From the NCBI GenBank assembly GCA_024638355.1, contig JAHEKO010000014.1, positions 10,945 through 19,409 on the forward strand: a stretch of 8,465 nt of DNA, given 5' to 3'. This stretch comes from Acidobacteriota bacterium (lineage in GTDB: Bacteria > Acidobacteriota > Thermoanaerobaculia > Multivoradales > JAHEKO01). Shown piece after piece: positions 5,037 through 8,465 of this stretch. Below the pieces are notes generated by a model, which saw only the letters and a list, made by a program, of their open reading frames with translations, was not told where the DNA came from and searched no databases. Position 1 is the first letter of the stretch. Each line of letters begins with the position of its first letter. The position numbers and the translations under genes are program-made.

Positions 5037-5854
5037 TGGCCGGGCAATCCTCCAGCTCGCCGGTCGGAGCCGTGGGCCGCAGCGGCGCCGCGGTGCTCGA
5101 GAGGCTCGCGGAGACCGGCCAGCTCTGGCACCTGGCCGTCGCGGCCGCGCGTCAGACGCTGCTCGGGCCGTTCCGGGGAACCCCCTTTCGCCTGCGCGAG
5201 ACCTGCCGCCAGATCGTCCGCTCGGGGAATCAGTCCCTACCCCTGGTGGCCCTGATCGCCGCCCTGATCGGCTCGATCCTGGCGCTTCAGTCGGCCTACC
5301 AGCTGCGTCTGTTCGGGGCCACCCACCTGGTCGCCGATCTGGTGGCGATCTCGGTCACCCGCGAGCTGGCGCCGCTCATGACGTCCATCCTGGTGGCCGG
5401 AAGGGTGGGCTCGGCGGTCGCCGCCGAGCTCGGCACCATGAAAGTGAACGAGGAGATCGACGCCCTGACCGTGATCGGCGTCGACCCCATCAGCTATCTG
5501 GTGGTGCCCCGCCTGCTCGCGCTGCTGGTCGCGGTACCCTGCCTTACCCTCTTCGCGGATGCGATCGGCATTCTCGGAGGCCTCTTCGTGGGCGTTTCGG
5601 TGCTCGGCCTGGGCGCCGGCTCGTACGTCGCCGACAGCATCGCCACCCTGGTCATGGAGGACCTCTGGGGCGGCGTGCTCAAGGCGTTCGTCTTCGGCGG
5701 GATCATCGGCCTGGTGGCCTGCCAGCAGGGTCTCGGCACCCGCGGCGGCGCCCAGGCGGTCGGCCGGTCGACCACGACCACCGTCGTCCGATCGATCGTC
5801 CTCATCATCGGCGCCGATCTGTTCGTGACGGCGCTCCTCTATCTGCGGCAGTGA
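5036..5854 (+). CDS. mlaE: MlaE-type permease of an MCE ABC lipid transporter
   Basis: This 272-residue product begins at GTG 5036, overlapping the STAS stop by one base with no good Shine-Dalgarno, so it is probably read by reinitiation. The N-terminal 60 residues hold an amphipathic interface-helix region (LWHLAVAAARQTLLGPF). Membrane segments follow at about 66-88, 100-125, 150-190, 215-235 and 250-270. The block RELAPLMTSILVAGRVGSAV and then AELGTMKVNEEIDAL (109-144) is the signature of MlaE/TGD1 permeases, where the E-L-G-T-M-K-V segment contacts the ATPase. The length fits the family (about 255-270) with a slightly long N-terminus. As a dimer in the inner membrane it should hold the lipid-binding cavity beneath the MCE ring encoded two genes downstream. 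Assignment is firm; lipid direction (import or export) is not visible. Confidence 0.93.
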   Translation: MAGQSSSSPVGAVGRSGAAVLERLAETGQLWHLAVAAARQTLLGPFRGTPFRLRETCRQIVRSGNQSLPLVALIAALIGSILALQSAYQLRLFGATHLVADLVAISVTRELAPLMTSILVAGRVGSAVAAELGTMKVNEEIDALTVIGVDPISYLVVPRLLALLVAVPCLTLFADAIGILGGLFVGVSVLGLGAGSYVADSIATLVMEDLWGGVLKAFVFGGIIGLVACQQGLGTRGGAQAVGRSTTTTVVRSIVLIIGADLFVTALLYLRQ

Positions 5855-6687
5855 TGGCCTCCGATCCGGCAGCGGGCGCATCGAACGGATCTCCGGCGAT
5901 CCGGGTGCGTGGCGTACGCAAGAGCTACGGCGGCAACGTGGTGCTCGCCGGGGTCGACCTCGACGTCGAGCGGGGCGAGACCATGGTGATCCTGGGCGGC
6001 AGCGGCAGCGGCAAGAGCACGCTGCTGCGTTGCATGGTCGGCCTCGAGCGGCCCGACGAGGGTACGGTGCACATCGACGGCGTCGACATCTTCGCCGCCG
6101 GGTCGCGCAAGCTCGGCGAGTTGCGACAGCGTCTCGGCATGGCGTTCCAGAGCAGCGCGCTCTTCGGCTCGATGACGGTCGGCGAGAATGTCGATCTGCC
6201 GCTCGAGGAGTTTACCGACCTGCCGCCCTCGACCCGGCAGATCATCGTCGACATCAAGCTGGCGCTCGTCGGCCTCGAGGGCACGGTCGACCGGCTGCCG
6301 TCGCAGCTCAGCGGCGGCATGAAGAAGCGGGCGTCGTTCGCCCGGGCGATGGCCCTCGATCCCGACATCCTCTTCTGCGACGAGCCCTCCGCCGGGCTCG
6401 ACCCGGTCACCGCGGCCGGCCTCGACCGCCTCCTCATTCAGCTCAAGGCGGTGTTCGGCATTACCATGGTGGTCGTGACCCACGAGCTCGAGAGCGCCTT
6501 CGCCGTAGCCGACCGGATCGCGCTGATCCACGGCGGCCGCTTCCTGGTGACCGGTGCGCCCGACTGGGTGCGGGCCTGCACCGATCCGCTGGTGCGGCGC
6601 TTCCTCGATCGCGAGCCCGAGGCGATCGAGGACAGCCACCAGCGATTCCAGCAGTTCATGCTCGGAAGCGAGGAAGCGGATGGCTGA
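5854..6687 (+). CDS. mlaF: MlaF-type ATPase of an MCE ABC lipid transporter
   Basis: The 277-residue ABC ATPase has every catalytic element: Walker A GGSGSGKST (48-56), Q-loop Q99, signature LSGGMKKR (152-159), Walker B DILFCDEP (171-178) with catalytic E177, D-loop AGLDP (180-184) and switch H210 in VTHELESAF. The M-K-K-R after the signature is typical of the MlaF/TGD3 subfamily. The C-terminal tail after about residue 245 (a helical stretch ending FQQFMLGSEEADG) resembles the MlaF extension that contacts the partner ATPase. ATG 5854 shares one base with the permease stop; GTG 5851 in the same frame would add one residue and cannot be excluded. The gene overlaps the MCE gene by 8 bp. It powers lipid movement between the inner membrane and the periplasmic MCE protein. 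Confidence 0.95.
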   Translation: MASDPAAGASNGSPAIRVRGVRKSYGGNVVLAGVDLDVERGETMVILGGSGSGKSTLLRCMVGLERPDEGTVHIDGVDIFAAGSRKLGELRQRLGMAFQSSALFGSMTVGENVDLPLEEFTDLPPSTRQIIVDIKLALVGLEGTVDRLPSQLSGGMKKRASFARAMALDPDILFCDEPSAGLDPVTAAGLDRLLIQLKAVFGITMVVVTHELESAFAVADRIALIHGGRFLVTGAPDWVRACTDPLVRRFLDREPEAIEDSHQRFQQFMLGSEEADG

Positions 6688-7654
6688 CGGCAGCGAGATC
6701 CGGGCGGGCCTGTTCGTCGTCGTGGCGCTCGCCATCCTCGGCACCGCGACCCTGTGGGTGGTCGGCTTCTCGCCCTTCCGCGGCCCCAAGGTCGAGTACG
6801 AGGTCGTTCTTCAGAGCTCCAGCGGAGTGCGGCGCGGCGATCGCGTACGGGTCGCGGGCGTCGAGGTCGGACGCGTCAAGGAGCTGGAGCTGCGCGCCGG
6901 CGAGGCGTGGCCGGTGCGCCTTCTGGTCGGCCTCGACGGCGACGTGGCCCTGACCGAGGGGAGCACGGCGCGCATCACCTCGGACGGGCTGTTGGGAGCG
7001 CCCTATCTCCAGATCGAGGCCGGCCCGTCCGACGCGTCGCAGCTGCCGCCGGGCAGCAGGATCGAAGGCCAGCCGTCCGGCGATCTGACCGAGGCGCTGG
7101 CCGGTCTCGACGACATCACCGAGCGGCTGCCCGGGCTGCTCGACCAGGTCTCCGTCATCCTGGGCAAGGTCGATGGCGAGATCGAGCCGATCCTGGCGGG
7201 AATTCGAGGCGTCGTCTCGCAGGAGAACGTCGAGTCCATCTCCGCAGCGCTGGCCACGCTGCAGCCGACGCTCGACGAGCTGCGGCCGAAGCTCATGGCG
7301 CTGCTCGAGCACCTCGACGCGGTGGCCGGCCGGGTCGACGGAGCCGTCGCGGGCGTCCCCGACCTGACGGCGGAGATCGCCGCCTTGGCGGAGAGTCTGC
7401 GGACGGCCGCGGGCGAGGACGGAGCCCGCATCAGGAGCGTCCTGGAGAACGCCGACGCCGCCCTCGGCTCGGCCGGCGGGGCCTTCTCGACCGTCGAGGG
7501 CAACCGGGCCGAGCTCGACGCCATGATCCGCGACCTGCGCGAGGCGGCGGCCAACCTGCGGTCGGTCTCCCAGATGCTCAAGGAGCACCCGGCGATGCTG
7601 CTGCGCTACCCGCGACCGGCGGAGCGAACGCCGGGCGGCGGAGAGCGCCCATGA
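6680..7654 (+). CDS. mlaD: MlaD-type MCE-domain lipid-binding protein with long helical tail
   Basis: The 324-residue product has an N-terminal membrane anchor at about residues 8-29, then one MCE domain at about 37-113. Family marks are SSSGVRRGDRVRVAGVEVGRV (46-66), with the G-V/G-x-V-G-x-V beta pattern, and SDGLLGAPYLQIEAG near the end of the domain. Residues from about 130 to 305 are predicted helical with heptad-like Leu/Ile/Val spacing and Asp/Glu/Arg surfaces, ending LKEHPAMLLRYPRP, then a Gly/Pro-rich tail. E. coli MlaD is about 183 residues, so this tail is much longer, as in Mce and TGD2-like proteins whose helices form a periplasmic tube. The start is ATG 6680, with GAGGA at 6670-6674 five bases before; it overlaps the ATPase by 8 bp. 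A hexamer should sit on the permease in the periplasm and conduct lipids. No second MCE domain is present. Confidence 0.93.
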   Translation: MADGSEIRAGLFVVVALAILGTATLWVVGFSPFRGPKVEYEVVLQSSSGVRRGDRVRVAGVEVGRVKELELRAGEAWPVRLLVGLDGDVALTEGSTARITSDGLLGAPYLQIEAGPSDASQLPPGSRIEGQPSGDLTEALAGLDDITERLPGLLDQVSVILGKVDGEIEPILAGIRGVVSQENVESISAALATLQPTLDELRPKLMALLEHLDAVAGRVDGAVAGVPDLTAEIAALAESLRTAAGEDGARIRSVLENADAALGSAGGAFSTVEGNRAELDAMIRDLREAAANLRSVSQMLKEHPAMLLRYPRPAERTPGGGERP

Positions 7655-8271
7655 GAGCGACGGCCGCCGCGCCGAGCGCCCTGGCTCTGCTGGCCGCGGC
7701 TCTGGCGAGCGTCGTGGGCTGCGCCGGTGGCGCGCTGCCGACGACCCACTACTACACGCTGGTTTCGCCCGCGGCGGTCTCCGAGCGCCAAGGCGCGGCG
7801 GTGGAAGGACTCGCTATCGGCGTCGAGTCGTTCGAAGTCGACCCGCCCTACGACCAGGACCGCCTGGTCTTCCGCGGCAGCCGCGAGGCTACCGAAGTCG
7901 GCTTCTACAGCTATCACCGTTGGGCTTCGCCGGTCGGTCGGCTGGTGCAGAGCGGCTTCGTAGAGGGGCTGCGCGGAACGCCCGGAGTGCGCTCGATCGA
8001 GTCCGCCGTTTCGACCGGTGTCTACGACGCCCGACTCGGCGGCCGCGTGCTCTACCTCGAGCACATCGACAGCGGCGGGAGCCACGAGGTGCGGATCGCC
8101 CTCGAGCTCGAGCTGCGCGGCAAGGAGGGCCCGCTCTGGTACGGGGCCCTCGAAGCCGAGGTTCCCGGCGAGATGAGCGACGCTTCCAGGGTGGCCGGCC
8201 TGCTCGCGACCGCCTTCGACCGGCTCGTCGCCGACGCACGTCGCCGGCTCGCGGCCGCCCTCGCCGGGTAG
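7651..8271 (+). CDS. ABC-type transport auxiliary lipoprotein, PqiC-like
   Basis: The 206-residue product starts at ATG 7651 in an ATGA overlap with the MCE gene, with GGAGAG at 7640-7645 five bases before. It has a lipoprotein signal: R2, a hydrophobic core at 9-20 and lipobox V-V-G-C with C24 as the lipidated residue. The following residues A25-G26 lack Asp at +2, so Lol-type sorting to the outer membrane is expected. The mature part opens with HYYTL (33-37), the typical start of the ABC_trans_aux/DUF330 family that includes PqiC. It continues with a strand IGVESFEVDPPYDQDRLVFR (an R-x-x-Y-D-x-x-R/R-L-V-F-R-type segment), a YSYHRWASPVGRLVQSGFVEGL segment (104-126 or so) and a helical end. 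PqiC rings cap an MCE tube at the outer membrane, so I infer the same role here as the distal end of the transporter encoded upstream. Confidence 0.9.
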   Translation: MRATAAAPSALALLAAALASVVGCAGGALPTTHYYTLVSPAAVSERQGAAVEGLAIGVESFEVDPPYDQDRLVFRGSREATEVGFYSYHRWASPVGRLVQSGFVEGLRGTPGVRSIESAVSTGVYDARLGGRVLYLEHIDSGGSHEVRIALELELRGKEGPLWYGALEAEVPGEMSDASRVAGLLATAFDRLVADARRRLAAALAG

Positions 8272-8286
8272 CCCTCTCGGCTCCTG

Positions 8287-8292
8287 TAGAAT
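8287..8292 (+). promoter_or_regulatory. Putative -10 box TAGAAT of the right-edge gene
   Basis: TAGAAT matches the sigma-70 -10 consensus at five of six bases and is preceded directly by TG. It starts 16 bases after the lipoprotein stop. No good -35 is seen at 16-18 bp upstream. A start near 8299 would give a leader of about 90 nt before ATG 8388. The resemblance to TAGACT before the lipid-transport operon supports a shared promoter style in this genome. Confidence 0.45.
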
Positions 8293-8307
8293 CCGCTCAC
8301 GTTCAAT

Positions 8308-8351
8308 CCCGTTTGCGGGCCCTGGATGTGCGAGCGTCTCGGGAGAGCTCG
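8308..8351 (+). other. 5' leader with two small hairpins before the right-edge gene
   Basis: The leader contains CCCG/CGGG at 8308-8311 and 8316-8319 around a TTTG loop, and a stronger stem of eight pairs with a one-base bulge: 8331-8335 plus 8337-8339 against 8344-8351, loop 8340-8343. A further 4-bp pairing, 8366-8369 against 8376-8379, would cover part of the ribosome site. The arms could serve as the end of the lipid-transport mRNA or as translational control of the next gene; no T-run supports intrinsic termination. Confidence 0.3.
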
Positions 8352-8377
8352 ACGGCGCTCCGTGACTCCGGGCCGGG

Positions 8378-8383
8378 AGGAGG
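8378..8383 (+). promoter_or_regulatory. Strong ribosome binding site AGGAGG
   Basis: AGGAGG lies four bases before ATG 8388. It is the best Shine-Dalgarno match in the window, fixes the start of the right-edge gene and suggests efficient translation. Confidence 0.8.
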
Positions 8384-8387
8384 TCCA

Positions 8388-8465
8388 ATGAGAAGCTCTA
8401 TCCAAACGTGCGCGATCCAGGCTCTGCTCACGGGCGCCTGCCTGTGCGCCGGCTTGACTCCGGCG
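8388..8465 (+). CDS. N-terminus of an apparently exported protein (3' partial)
   Basis: Only 26 codons are inside the window. They read as a short polar start with R2, then a hydrophobic stretch at about residues 9-22 rich in Ala, Leu, Gly and Cys (AIQALLTGACLCAGL), then T-P-A, which is consistent with a Sec signal peptide. Two cysteines lie in the hydrophobic part. LTGAC could be read as a loose lipobox, but T at -3 is atypical, so lipidation is uncertain. The start is supported by AGGAGG and by an upstream TAGAAT box, indicating an independent transcription unit rather than a sixth gene of the lipid-transport operon. I do not recognise the protein, and no function can be given. Confidence 0.6.
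   Translation, partial: MRSSIQTCAIQALLTGACLCAGLTPA

Noticed and set aside
5839..6789. Minus-strand open frame of 316 codons opposite the ATPase gene
   Set aside because: Asp/Arg/His-rich translation with no fold signature; the plus strand has all ABC ATPase motifs.
1..8465. CRISPR array, tRNA or rRNA gene, insertion sequence, attachment site
   Set aside because: I saw no spaced repeats, tRNA-like cloverleaf, rRNA sequence, transposase frame or terminal inverted repeats; codon and base usage look even across the window.

Overview
The window is a dense, single-direction (+ strand) stretch of G+C-rich bacterial DNA, about two-thirds G+C or more by eye. Overlapping or nearly abutting genes fall into two functional blocks, with the start of a third gene at the right edge. 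A Mla/MCE lipid-transport operon ending in an outer-membrane-type lipoprotein points to a diderm (Gram-negative) bacterium. A CoA-dependent 2-oxoacid:ferredoxin oxidoreductase beside a HybB/NrfD-type quinone-interacting membrane subunit points to anaerobic or facultative ferredoxin-based energy metabolism. This fits Acidobacteriota, Myxococcota or Desulfobacterota-like lineages, but the sequence alone does not decide among them.

Block 1 (1-4513), redox and central carbon. It opens inside a HybB-family integral membrane subunit (5' end cut by the window). A 40-residue single-span membrane micro-protein (1085-1207) follows; it recalls the small HmcD-type subunit next to the NrfD-like subunit of Hmc complexes. 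After a 99-bp gap with three small tandem hairpins come the alpha subunit (1307-2425) and a fused beta-gamma subunit (2422-3741) of a 2-oxoacid:acceptor oxidoreductase. Then come a small AhpD-like carboxymuconolactone decarboxylase family protein with a complete Glu/Cys-x-x-Cys/His active site (3768-4142) and a two-CBS-domain protein (4145-4513). Spacing suggests co-transcription from 1307 to 4513, and possibly from upstream of the window. The inferred theme is oxidative decarboxylation of a 2-oxoacid, electron transfer towards a membrane quinone-reactive complex, and accessory thiol-redox and adenylate-sensing proteins.

Intergenic 4514-4676 carries no convincing gene. It has short inverted repeats and a TAGACT -10-like box placed so that transcription would begin at, or next to, the ATG of the next gene (a possible leaderless mRNA).

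Block 2 (4677-8271) is a five-gene MCE-type ABC lipid transport operon with all junctions overlapping: STAS protein (MlaB-like), MlaE-type permease, MlaF-type ATPase, MlaD-type MCE protein with a long helical C-terminal tail, and a PqiC-like auxiliary lipoprotein. No periplasmic carrier (MlaC) or MlaA lies inside the window. The lipoprotein-terminated layout suggests a system in which the MCE protein may bridge towards the outer membrane.

Right edge (8272-8465): a TAGAAT box, a leader of about 90 nt with small hairpins, a strong Shine-Dalgarno sequence and the first 26 codons of an apparently exported protein cut by the window end. I found no RNA genes, CRISPR array, mobile element or pseudogene.
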